Source of the DNA: Bacillota bacterium
GTDB taxonomy: Bacteria; Bacillota; Bacilli; Paenibacillales; Paenibacillaceae
DNA length: 11,933 bases
Assembly: GCA_023386495.1 (NCBI GenBank)
Contig: JAEWJS010000155.1
Span: 1-11,933 of the forward strand
Direction: 5' to 3'
Each line of letters starts with the position of its first letter. Position 1 is the first letter of the stretch. The notes beneath the pieces were generated by a model. It was not told where the DNA came from and did no database searches. It saw only the letters and a list, made by a program, of their open reading frames with translations. Both the position numbers and the translations under genes were made by a program. This document shows, one piece after another, positions 1 through 6,384 of this stretch.

Positions 1-115
1 GGATAATGGTCAGAAGGTGCGGGTGCACGAATATTCCTGATGGAACGGGATAGTGGTCAGAAGATGACAGGTGCACGACTATTCCTGATGGAACGGGATA
101 GTGGTCAGAAGGTGC
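1..115. repeat. 47/48-bp direct tandem repeat, about 2.4 copies, open at the left edge
   Basis: Copies begin at 1, 48 and 96, each with GGATA(A/G)TGGTCAG. The first unit is 47 bp, the second 48 bp and the third stops matching at about 115. Each full unit carries the palindrome GTGCAC (23-28 and 71-76) followed by ATTCCTGATGGAACGGGATA. The first two units differ by a few substitutions and a 1-bp length change around 14-22 versus 61-70. The array starts at the first base of the window, so more copies may lie upstream. The length change breaks any shared reading frame, which argues against a coding repeat. Function unknown. Confidence 0.85.
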
Positions 116-191
116 TGACGGCCGGCAAATCGAGCTGCTGTGAGAATTAAATCGGTTTCGTCCGAAAAAAATACAATAAAATAGAAAAATA

Positions 192-263
192 ATGGAAGGA
201 ATTTTAAAAAAAGAATCGAAAATGTTAGAGAAGCAACTTATATCACATCTACTGGAGGGATGA
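192..263 (+). CDS. Possible 23-codon leader ORF overlapping the next gene's start
   Basis: An ATG at 192 opens a 23-codon frame (beginning MEGILKKESK, ending LLEG) whose TGA (261-263) overlaps the ATG at 260 as ATGA. Such an overlap is typical of translationally coupled genes. An internal ATG at 222 shares the frame. Against it: no Shine-Dalgarno sequence precedes either ATG, the DNA is AT-rich and such a short frame could arise by chance. The downstream gene's ribosome site (254-259) lies inside its last codons. Recorded as a low-confidence candidate. Confidence 0.2.
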   Translation: MEGILKKESKMLEKQLISHLLEG

Positions 264-268
264 TTGAC

Positions 269-724
269 GTGGCAGTGGCCATTATGCCGTTGGAAGAATT
301 CATGAAGCTCGATGCAGACGGACAGGTCGAGCGGCTGAAGCATTACAAAATCGAGTACACGCTCAAAGACATTCGCGAGGCGTGGGGCTTTAAGCATTCC
401 GCGCAGTACTACATGCTGCTGAAGAGGCTTAGAATCTACGAGCGGGTCGTCAATAAATCGGACAAGTTCTACCCGGACCAGATGCTCGGCGACCGACAAG
501 GGGACGCGCGGGCGTACTATCAGCTCTCCGCGGGCAGACAGAACGGCGCGCAGCGCGAAGACCATTTTGCTTACCAACTGAACGTTACGCTCGACGGGCC
601 GGAGCTGGCTGACAAGCTGGAGCGGATCGCGCACTTCTTGAAGGGCGAGAACAAGCGGATCAGCGTGAAGCTGCTGCTCGAGGCAGAGGATGGCGAGGAA
701 GCAGCCTCAGCAGAGGAAGCCTAA
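269..724 (+). CDS. Hypothetical protein with HTH-like N-terminal region
   Basis: About 151 residues, not recognised as a named family. Residues about 25-55 (TLKDIREAWGFKHSAQYYML, then LKRLRI) look like a helix-turn-helix followed by a second helix. A charged linker follows. The C-terminal third (FAYQLNVTLDG, ELADKLERIAHFL, RISVKLLLEAE) reads as strand-helix-strand and ends in a Glu/Ala-rich acidic tail. The ribosome site GGAGGG is at 254-259. It sits only 0-1 nt before the ATG at 260 but 9-10 nt before the in-frame GTG at 269, so GTG is preferred; ATG 260 could serve if coupled to the upstream mini-ORF. The gene follows an AT-rich leader and ends before a strong hairpin, so it is probably monocistronic. 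A DNA-binding or regulatory role is only a guess from the HTH-like stretch. Confidence 0.75.
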   Translation: MAVAIMPLEEFMKLDADGQVERLKHYKIEYTLKDIREAWGFKHSAQYYMLLKRLRIYERVVNKSDKFYPDQMLGDRQGDARAYYQLSAGRQNGAQREDHFAYQLNVTLDGPELADKLERIAHFLKGENKRISVKLLLEAEDGEEAASAEEA

Positions 725-751
725 CTCGAATCGAATCGCACCTATTGAAAG

Positions 752-796
752 ATAAGGGATGCACCAGTCCGGCTAGGCCGGCGGGGCATCCCTTAT
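752..796. terminator. Bidirectional hairpin terminator between convergent genes
   Basis: ATAAGGGATGC (752-762) pairs perfectly over 11 bp with GCATCCCTTAT (786-796). The enclosed segment contains its own inner stem, CCGGC-TAG-GCCGG. It lies between the stops of the plus gene (724) and the minus gene (808), as expected for a shared terminator. The U-tract is poor on both sides: GTCG follows on plus, CTTTC follows on minus. Confidence 0.75.
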
Positions 797-807
797 GTCG
801 TAACGGG

Positions 808-1035
808 CTATGCTTTGCGCATCTGGCCGAGCTCGGATACGAGCGCCTCGACCTCGCTGATGCTGAAGTTCTGCTTGCTGCTGACGATCTCGTATAATTC
901 CTTGATGTCTTCATAACGCTCGATGCTGAAGTGCGAGGCTTGCATGGCTGCTCCCGTTGCCATTCGCAGCTTCAACTTGATCGCTTCGATCATATACTCC
1001 ACGTTAGCCTGTGTCGGCTCTCTCAGATCCGCCAT
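808..1035 (-). CDS. yfkK: UPF0435 (DUF1128) family small protein, YfkK-like
   Basis: A 75-residue protein matching the small Firmicute UPF0435/DUF1128 family, whose B. subtilis member is YfkK; function unknown. Recognisable features are the N-terminal NVEYMIEAIKLKLRMA helix, the central YEDIKELYEIVSSKQNFS segment and the C-terminal SEVEALVSELGQMRKA. Length and layout fit the family, with no signal peptide or membrane segment. On the minus strand GGAAGG lies 9 nt before the ATG at 1035 but only 3 nt before an upstream ATG at 1041, so 1035 is preferred. A much longer frame runs to 1425, but its upstream part is low-complexity sequence overlapping the divergent gene and is not coding. The gene converges on the plus gene ending at 724 and diverges from the yyaC-like gene. 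Confidence 0.88.
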   Translation of the reverse strand: MADLREPTQANVEYMIEAIKLKLRMATGAAMQASHFSIERYEDIKELYEIVSSKQNFSISEVEALVSELGQMRKA

Positions 1036-1090
1036 CTTCATCTTCCTTCCTTCATCGGCTTCGAGCTGCAGGGCTGGCAATCGTCCGGCC

Positions 1091-1151
1091 GCAATTCGCC
1101 GCTCGCAATTCGCCGCCCGCAATTCATCCGCAATCTGCCCGCAATCGGGCC
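1091..1151. repeat. Short degenerate tandem repeats (GCAATTCGCCGCYC type)
   Basis: GCAATT or GCAATC starts at 1091, 1105, 1119, 1130 and 1141, giving intervals of 14, 14, 11 and 11 bp. The first two units are nearly identical (GCAATTCGCCGCTC and GCAATTCGCCGCCC) and the later ones are shortened. The array lies in the untranslated leader of the minus-strand UPF0435 gene, between its probable promoter (1162-1192) and its start. The last units form the perfect hairpin GCCCG-CAAT-CGGGC (1137-1150). It could be replication slippage or a regulatory element in the leader. Confidence 0.6.
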
Positions 1152-1161
1152 GTATTCCCGT

Positions 1162-1192
1162 ATTGTACCATGAACGAAGCCCGCCCCGCCAA
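1162..1192 (-). promoter_or_regulatory. Probable sigma-A promoter for the UPF0435 gene
   Basis: On the minus strand TACAAT (1167-1162) is preceded by TGG, giving an extended -10. TTGGCG (1192-1187) lies 19 bp upstream as a partial -35. Transcription from here would give a leader of roughly 115 nt carrying the GCAAT repeats. Called by eye. Confidence 0.45.
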
Positions 1193-1194
1193 CA

Positions 1195-1224
1195 TTGCGG
1201 CGGTCCGACGATATCCGATACAAT
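1195..1224 (+). promoter_or_regulatory. Probable sigma-A promoter for the yyaC-like gene
   Basis: TTGCGG (1195-1200) and TACAAT (1219-1224) are 18 bp apart, about 40 bp before the GTG start at 1266. The -35 lies only 2 bp from the -35 of the divergent minus promoter, so the two promoters are back to back and may compete or share a regulator. No clear sporulation-sigma-factor consensus was seen. Confidence 0.45.
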
Positions 1225-1265
1225 AAGAGGCAGGACGCGGTATATCGGAGTGGGGACAGGGGATC

Positions 1266-1805
1266 GTGGCTCGAAGGCTGGCGAAAAAAGCGTTCGGCGA
1301 AGGCCGGATGGTCGTGGATGCGAGCGGTCTCGGCAGCTTCTTCGGCAAGTTAGCGGCAGCGTACCCGGGAAGAGAAACGCTGGCGATGCTCTGCATCGGC
1401 ACGGATCGTTCGACCGGCGATGCATATGGCCCGCTGCTCGGCACGGCGCTGGCTGATCAAGGCTGGCCGCTCGTCATCGGGACGATGGAAGCCCCATGCG
1501 ATGCCAACCGTTTGCAGGCGGCGATCGCCGCTATTCCCGCGGATGCCGTTGTGATCGCGTTCGATGCCTGTCTTGGCAAGGAAGACGATATCGGACAGTT
1601 CTCTATTGCAGAAGGGCCGCTTACGCCGGCAGCCGCAACAGGGGGGCTGCACGGACCGGTCGGGCATTATAGTATCGCGGCAGTTGTCGGACGAAGATCC
1701 ATCAAACCGCTCTGGGAGCTGCAGAGCGCTTCGCTGCGCCAAGTGATGGCGATGGCGGGCGCGACTGCGCAGGCGATTCAAGAAGCGTGGGTAATGAAAC
1801 GATAG
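1266..1805 (+). CDS. yyaC: YyaC-type sporulation protein (DUF1256, putative spore protease)
   Basis: A 179-residue protein of the YyaC/DUF1256 family, found in endospore formers and described as related in fold to spore germination and hydrogenase-maturation proteases. The family hallmark CIGTDRSTGDAYGPLLG is at residues 43-59. DACLG at 100-104 is the second conserved motif, with Asp100 a likely functional acid. PVGHYSIAAVV at 131-141 and the C-terminal LQSASLRQVMAMA also fit. The GTG start at 1266 has a GGGGA stretch about 9 nt upstream and AGGGGA 3 nt upstream. No signal peptide or membrane segment is present. It heads a tightly spaced run of four plus-strand genes and diverges from the UPF0435 gene. 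The family assignment is strong; the exact role and proteolytic activity are not proven by sequence. Confidence 0.88.
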   Translation: MARRLAKKAFGEGRMVVDASGLGSFFGKLAAAYPGRETLAMLCIGTDRSTGDAYGPLLGTALADQGWPLVIGTMEAPCDANRLQAAIAAIPADAVVIAFDACLGKEDDIGQFSIAEGPLTPAAATGGLHGPVGHYSIAAVVGRRSIKPLWELQSASLRQVMAMAGATAQAIQEAWVMKR

Positions 1806-1823
1806 GAAGGTAAGGTGAAGGGA

Positions 1824-2654
1824 ATGACATCCAATACGATCGCGAATCATCAGGCACGTCTGCAGAACGGAGAGACGATCGCATATAACCGGCAAGGGGA
1901 GAAAAAAGCGCCCGGCGACCCTGTCATCGTGCTGCTGCACGGCTACTGCGGGAGCTCATCCTATTGGGAGAAGGTGCTGCCGTATATGAAGGAGATTGGC
2001 ATGGTAATTGTGCCGGACCTCCGCGGGCACGGCTCATCGTCGGCGCCGAAGGCCGGCGTCTACGAGATGGCGGATATGGCTGACGACTTGGCCATGCTGC
2101 TGGAGGCGATCGGCGAGGAGCAAGCGGTAGTCGTAGGCCACTCGTTGGGCGGCTACGTTACGCTGGCATTCGCGGAGAAATATGCGAGCAAGCTGCGGGC
2201 ATTCGGCCTCGTCCATTCGACGGCGCTGCCTGATGCGGAGGCGGCTAAGGCCAACCGCGATCGAGCGGCAGAGACGATCAGGACGGAAGGCATCAGCGCA
2301 TTCGTCGAAGGACTGGTGCCGAAGCTTTTCGCGCCAGCGCATGTAGAGACGATGGAAACGATAGTCGAAGAGGCGAAGGCGATCGGCCGCGGCACGTCGC
2401 CGGAGGCGGCAATCGCTGTTGCTATGGGGATGAAACAGCGGCCGGATCGCAGCGCCGTGCTCCGGCATGCAGTTGTTCCGGTGCTGCTCGTGGCAGGCAA
2501 AGAGGATGGCGTCGTGCCGCCGGAACGTACCTTGGTGGAGCAGGCCGGACCTGCCGCGCGCAGGACGCTGCTAGACAACTGCGGACACATGTCCATGTAC
2601 GAACAGCCGGAACGGCTCGCGGCCGAGCTGTCGGCCTGGGTCGCGTCGATCTAA
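1824..2654 (+). CDS. Alpha/beta-fold hydrolase
   Basis: A serine hydrolase of the alpha/beta fold, about 276 residues from ATG 1824. A GTG at 1815 would add three residues; the numbers below use that longer form. The oxyanion-loop motif LLHGYCGSSSYW is at 40-51 and VPDLRGHGSS at 66-75. The nucleophile elbow VGHSLGGY has Ser110, the acid is in AGKEDGVVP (Asp231) and the catalytic His is in NCGHMSMYEQPE (His258), so the triad is complete. Residues about 140-205 form the helical cap that sets specificity. No signal peptide is seen, so it is probably cytoplasmic. ATG 1824 is preferred because AGGTGA (1813-1818) lies 5 nt upstream, though AGGAAGG could serve the GTG. It follows the yyaC-like gene by at most 18 nt and is probably cotranscribed. 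Substrate cannot be told: esterase, lactonase, haloperoxidase-like and MenH-like enzymes share this pattern. Confidence 0.9.
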   Translation: MTSNTIANHQARLQNGETIAYNRQGEKKAPGDPVIVLLHGYCGSSSYWEKVLPYMKEIGMVIVPDLRGHGSSSAPKAGVYEMADMADDLAMLLEAIGEEQAVVVGHSLGGYVTLAFAEKYASKLRAFGLVHSTALPDAEAAKANRDRAAETIRTEGISAFVEGLVPKLFAPAHVETMETIVEEAKAIGRGTSPEAAIAVAMGMKQRPDRSAVLRHAVVPVLLVAGKEDGVVPPERTLVEQAGPAARRTLLDNCGHMSMYEQPERLAAELSAWVASI

Positions 2655-2683
2655 CGGTCGGCGGGACGAAGGGAGAGGGGAAG

Positions 2684-3325
2684 TTGTTCCAACGCGATTA
2701 CATGATGCGCATGATTCAGCAGATGACCGAGGCGATCGCGGCGGTCATCGGGCTGCGCCAGCGCAAGGAACATCAAGAGGCGCTGGAGGCGATCGATGAG
2801 CTGCTGGACCGCAAGCTTCGGCTGAAGGCAAGCCTCGTCCACGCGCTGTCTGAAGAAGATCTGATCGCGATGCTGACGACGAGCGGCGTGCCCGATACGG
2901 TCTCGCTCGAGGCGATCGCGCGCCTATTAAGGGAAGCGGGCGATATCCACGACGAGAGAGGGGAAGAGTCGGCGGCACTGGCACGCTGGATCAAGGCGCT
3001 TGGCCTGAACCTGCGTCTCTCCTCAATCGGCGCGGATCCGGTTATCGCCGATCCGGATGAGGAGGCCGCCCTATTGCTCGACAAGCTGGCAGCCTACGAG
3101 CTGCCGGGCCGCATGAAGCGTCTGCTCGTGTCCTGGCATGAGCGGAACGGAAGATTCGACCAAGCGGAGAATTGGCTGCATGAGCTGCTGGAGGATGGGG
3201 AAGCAGAACATGACGAAGCCGCTGCCTTCTACAATCGGCTGCTGCTGGCATCCGATGACGAGCTGGCAGCAGGGGGCCTGCCCCGCCAAGAGGTCGAAAG
3301 CGGTCTTGCCGATTTATTGCGATAA
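2684..3325 (+). CDS. DUF6483-like helical protein
   Basis: 213 residues, almost entirely predicted helix, with no signal peptide or membrane segment. The N-terminus MFQRDYMMRMIQQMTEAI resembles the opening of DUF6483 proteins of Firmicutes, whose function is unknown. Residues about 90-200 contain paired helices (AGDIHDERGEESAALARWIK; then WHERNGRFDQAENWLHELLE) that look TPR-like, suggesting a protein-interaction scaffold. The start is the TTG at 2684: GGGAG and AGGGG (2671-2680) lie 3-8 nt upstream, and the downstream ATG at 2702 would delete the conserved opening. It begins 29 nt after the hydrolase and ends 26 nt before the methyltransferase, so it fits an operon. The DUF assignment is from memory of the family's N-terminus and is moderate. 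Confidence 0.78.
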   Translation: MFQRDYMMRMIQQMTEAIAAVIGLRQRKEHQEALEAIDELLDRKLRLKASLVHALSEEDLIAMLTTSGVPDTVSLEAIARLLREAGDIHDERGEESAALARWIKALGLNLRLSSIGADPVIADPDEEAALLLDKLAAYELPGRMKRLLVSWHERNGRFDQAENWLHELLEDGEAEHDEAAAFYNRLLLASDDELAAGGLPRQEVESGLADLLR

Positions 3326-3351
3326 ATTTCAATAAGCCCATAAGGGAGTGC

Positions 3352-4557
3352 GTGACAGCAATGGTAACGGAGAAGGACTGGCAGCAGGCCGTGGAGCAAT
3401 GGATCAGGGGCCGCGAGCTCTTGCAGGCGACGCTCAGCCAGCCTAGAAGCAAGAATAACGAAGGACCGGTGCGTACCGTCGTGCGGCCCGTACAGCTGAA
3501 GGCGGGTCTGCACTACCAATTGGAGCACCATCGCAACAATCAGGCTTCCCACGAGAATCTTGCGCCTGAAGAGGCGGCCGGCCGCATCGTTGAGCTGCTT
3601 GCCTCGCAATATCGCCAAGCCTTGATCAAGACGGAGCAGGCCGACATTCAACTGCTCTTCAATAAGAAAGGCAGTGCGGCCATGCTGCGCAAGCCACCAT
3701 CGTCTCCTAAGAAGGCGGAGACGCTTGGCCATAATCGGGTGAAGCAGCGGATCGTAGGGGAAGGCGAGCCTGTCCCGTTCTTGGTCGAGCTAGGGATCAT
3801 GACCCCGGACGGCAAGGTGCATGCGCAGAAACAGGACAAGTATCGGCAGATCAACCGCTTCCTCGAGATGGTGTCGGATGTGCTGCCCGCCCTTCCGAAG
3901 GACAGGCAGCTTCGGATCGTGGATTTTGGCTGCGGCAAATCGTATCTCACCTTCGCGCTCTACCATCTGCTCGTCATCAGGCATGGGCTGGATGTGTCGA
4001 TCACCGGATTGGATCTGAAGTCCGATGTGATCGCCTTCTGCACCGGGCTTGCCGAGCGTCTGGGTTATGACCGCTTGACGTTCATGCACGGCGATATTGC
4101 CGAATACGAAGGAGCCGACCAAGTCGATATGGTCGTCACGCTGCATGCGTGCGATACGGCTACGGACGCAGCGATTGCCAAGTCCGTGCGTTGGGGGGCG
4201 TCCGTCATTCTGTCGGTGCCGTGCTGCCAGCACGAACTGTTCGGTCAAGTCGCGAATGATGCGCTTGCTCCCTTGCTCGACCACGGCATTCTGAAGGAAC
4301 GATTCGCTTCGCTCGCAACGGATGCCGTGCGCGCCCAATTGCTGCAAGCGATCGGCTATAAAGTGCAGTTGCTGGAATTCATCGATATGGAACATACGCC
4401 GAAGAACATCCTGATCCGTGCGGTGAAGCCGAGCAGCCTTGCATGGAATCCGCGTAAATGGGAAGAATATGCCGTTTTTCGGGACTCGCTAGGCTTGAAT
4501 CCCTATCTGGAGCGGGAATTGGCAGGATTATTTCCTGAAGGGCGTCGAAATATCTAG
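3352..4557 (+). CDS. Class I SAM-dependent methyltransferase (Methyltransf_32-like)
   Basis: A 401-residue methyltransferase. The N-terminal half (1-180) is a charged domain of unclear function ending in QDKYRQINRFLEMV (161-174). The Rossmann core follows: motif I VDFGCGKSYLTFAL (190-203), GLDLKSD (219-225) with the likely ribose-binding acid, and GDIAEY (247-252). LHACDTATDAA (264-274) and VPCCQHE (289-295) come next, then EHTPKN (347-352). The paired PCCQHE and LHACDTATDAA motifs are typical of the Methyltransf_32 group, which includes the eukaryotic RRNAD1/METTL25 and TRM13-type proteins. An RNA or protein substrate is possible but unproven. AAGGGAG (3342-3348) lies 3 nt before the GTG at 3352 and 12 nt before an in-frame ATG at 3361, so the start is uncertain by three residues. 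It is the last gene of the yyaC-led run; no terminator hairpin follows. Confidence 0.88.
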   Translation: MTAMVTEKDWQQAVEQWIRGRELLQATLSQPRSKNNEGPVRTVVRPVQLKAGLHYQLEHHRNNQASHENLAPEEAAGRIVELLASQYRQALIKTEQADIQLLFNKKGSAAMLRKPPSSPKKAETLGHNRVKQRIVGEGEPVPFLVELGIMTPDGKVHAQKQDKYRQINRFLEMVSDVLPALPKDRQLRIVDFGCGKSYLTFALYHLLVIRHGLDVSITGLDLKSDVIAFCTGLAERLGYDRLTFMHGDIAEYEGADQVDMVVTLHACDTATDAAIAKSVRWGASVILSVPCCQHELFGQVANDALAPLLDHGILKERFASLATDAVRAQLLQAIGYKVQLLEFIDMEHTPKNILIRAVKPSSLAWNPRKWEEYAVFRDSLGLNPYLERELAGLFPEGRRNI

Positions 4558-4584
4558 GACGTTACTAATGGAAATGGCGGGAAA

Positions 4585-4641
4585 TGTCGATATATTTTGC
4601 ATAATTGATTGTCTGTCAAAACTTGTCTATGTTAAGATAAG
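4585..4641 (+). promoter_or_regulatory. Promoter of the c-di-GMP operon with dyad and Spo0A-box-like sites
   Basis: TTGTCT (4609-4614) and an extended -10 TGTTAAGAT (4630-4638) are 18 bp apart and form a plausible sigma-A promoter about 50 nt before the first cyclase. The -10 lies within an imperfect dyad, CTTGTCT-N6-AGATAAG (4622-4641, one mismatch), which could be an operator. TGTCGAT (4585-4591) and TGTCAAA (4614-4620) each match the Spo0A box TGTCGAA at 6 of 7 positions. The 120-bp gap is AT-rich compared with its flanks, as expected of a control region. The regulator assignments are inference. Confidence 0.5.
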
Positions 4642-4686
4642 TCTGATGTACGAGATTCGAAATTAGAAAGTAATAGGGTGACCTCA

Positions 4687-6372
4687 TTGGAACACGTGTT
4701 GTGGTTAGACTTTGGCCTGTTTACGGTCATGCTGTTGCTTCTTGTCTACGTTTTCATGAACAATACGGTCACTATATTACATAAGGTTTATTTGATCTTC
4801 CATGCATGCTTGATGCTGTGGCCATTATGTCAATTCGCGATCTCGACGACCCAGGAACCGAATTATCAGCTCTTCTACTTGAAGCTGGCCTACGTGGGAT
4901 TGGCGATCCTCGGTTTCGGGTGGACCGTATTCTCCGTCTTCCTGACGGGGCAATCCTATTACCTGAATAGGAGATCGCTTACGCTGCTAGCCATCCCGAC
5001 GCTTCTGGTCGTGATAGCCATTCTAGTAAATCCGGGTCAATCATTCGTAAGTCCTGTAGAAGGTCAATACACGGATCGCGAGTATGGCATCTTATATTGG
5101 GTCATGGTAGCGGTGCTGCTGTGCTACGTCGTATTCTCCCTACAGATCATGATCCGCACGCTGCGCGGCGATGTCGCGCCAAGGCATCGGCGGCAGATAC
5201 GGATGGCAGTCGCCGGGATGTTCATTCTGACCGGTTTCGCGATCGCGGACCTGACAATCAACGTGTACCTAGCCGAATGGCTGCCGGTCATCCCGGGTCT
5301 GACTTCGCTGGGGATCGTCTTATCCACCTATTATTTTGTCGTATCCATCCAGCGTCACCGCGTTTTCGATATCGTGCGAATCGCCCAGGTGAACATCATC
5401 GACAGCATGTCCACAGGCATTATCGTACTGGACGAGCATGATGTCGTACTGGAGACGAACAGGGTGCTGCGCGGGCTGCTCGATATTAGAGCCGGTGACC
5501 GGTTCGTCATCGAGACGTTCCTCGAAGCGCTCGAATCGGAAGGCAGCCTGCAGGATTTTCTGGATCAATACCGCATGCTTCCGCCGGTGCCTGCTTCGAT
5601 TGAGGTGCGAATCGTCAAGGACGGCACGCCTCATTATCTCGTCGTGCACGGCGAGCCGATCATTGACAAGCAGCAGCTGATCGGCCGGGTATTGACGTTT
5701 CAAGACGTCAGCGAGCTCCGTCTGCTGGTTGACGCCTCGCACCGCCAGAACGATGCGCTGCAAGAGCGCAACCGCGCTCTGATCTCGATGCAGGACGAGT
5801 TGTATAAGGTGAACCAGAAGCTGGAGCAGATGGCCGTGACGGACAGCCTTACCGGCTGCTATAACCGGCGGTACCTCATGCAGCAGCTGGAGCACGAGGT
5901 CATGACGAACGTTCGCTACAACATTCCGTTCGCCATTTTCTTATTCGATATTGATCTCTTCAAGTCGATTAACGATAATTACGGGCATCTGATCGGAGAC
6001 GAGGTCATTCGGAGCACGGCAGATGTCGTCAAAAATTCGCTGCGCCGCACGGATATTCTCGCGCGCTACGGCGGCGAGGAATTCACGGTCTATCTGCCGC
6101 ATACGAACCGCGAGCAGGCAGCCATGCTTGCGCAGCGGGTGAAAGACGTCGTCGAGAACAACCGGATTGCCAGCGATTATGACAACAAGGGCGAGACCGT
6201 CAAGGTCACGATCAGCATGGGCGTCTTGACGGTCGAGAGCAATAACGGCTCCCGAATCGACAATCCGAAGACCTATCTTCGAGACCTGTTCGCCAAGGTC
6301 GATTCTGCATTGTACGAAGCGAAGCATGGGGGAAGGAACCGAATCGTGATTGCGGATCCCGTTAACGAGTAA
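4687..6372 (+). CDS. Membrane diguanylate cyclase, 7TM-PAS-GGDEF
   Basis: Synthesises cyclic di-GMP from two GTP at the membrane. Counting from TTG 4687 (561 residues): about 1-225 is hydrophobic with roughly seven membrane segments, like the 7TM input region of some histidine kinases. A PAS-like domain (about 235-340) follows, then a predicted coiled coil (340-382), then GGDEF (384-553). In the GGDEF domain DSLTGCYNRR, FDIDLFKSINDNYGH and the active-site GGEEF (462-466) are intact. RRTD (453-456), five residues upstream of GGEEF, is a canonical inhibitory I-site, so product feedback is expected. Start choice: GGGTGA (4676-4681) lies 5 nt before TTG 4687, whereas the outer GTG at 4678 sits on top of it and has only a weak GAAAG upstream. 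It leads a three-gene c-di-GMP unit 12 nt before the next gene. The sensed signal is unknown. Confidence 0.93.
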   Translation: MEHVLWLDFGLFTVMLLLLVYVFMNNTVTILHKVYLIFHACLMLWPLCQFAISTTQEPNYQLFYLKLAYVGLAILGFGWTVFSVFLTGQSYYLNRRSLTLLAIPTLLVVIAILVNPGQSFVSPVEGQYTDREYGILYWVMVAVLLCYVVFSLQIMIRTLRGDVAPRHRRQIRMAVAGMFILTGFAIADLTINVYLAEWLPVIPGLTSLGIVLSTYYFVVSIQRHRVFDIVRIAQVNIIDSMSTGIIVLDEHDVVLETNRVLRGLLDIRAGDRFVIETFLEALESEGSLQDFLDQYRMLPPVPASIEVRIVKDGTPHYLVVHGEPIIDKQQLIGRVLTFQDVSELRLLVDASHRQNDALQERNRALISMQDELYKVNQKLEQMAVTDSLTGCYNRRYLMQQLEHEVMTNVRYNIPFAIFLFDIDLFKSINDNYGHLIGDEVIRSTADVVKNSLRRTDILARYGGEEFTVYLPHTNREQAAMLAQRVKDVVENNRIASDYDNKGETVKVTISMGVLTVESNNGSRIDNPKTYLRDLFAKVDSALYEAKHGGRNRIVIADPVNE

Positions 6373-6384
6373 GGAGGATTGGTC

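Noticed and set aside
1..115. CRISPR array
   Set aside because: The copies are contiguous tandem units with no unique spacers, and no cas gene is in the window.
7..150. Open frame through the tandem repeat with a repeated MERDSGQK peptide
   Set aside because: It is in frame only across the 48-bp spacing. The 47-bp unit shifts frame and brings in a stop, no ribosome site precedes the ATG at 40, and it is better explained as a non-coding repeat.
1137..1150. Hairpin GCCCG-CAAT-CGGGC as a terminator
   Set aside because: It is short, has no U-tract on either strand and sits inside a leader rather than after a gene.
1036..1425. N-terminal extension of the minus-strand UPF0435 frame, and overlapping plus frame 923-1456
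   Set aside because: Both cross the divergent promoter region and the yyaC-like gene, contain Arg/Pro/Ser-rich low-complexity sequence and match no family. The real starts have ribosome sites at 1035 and 1266.
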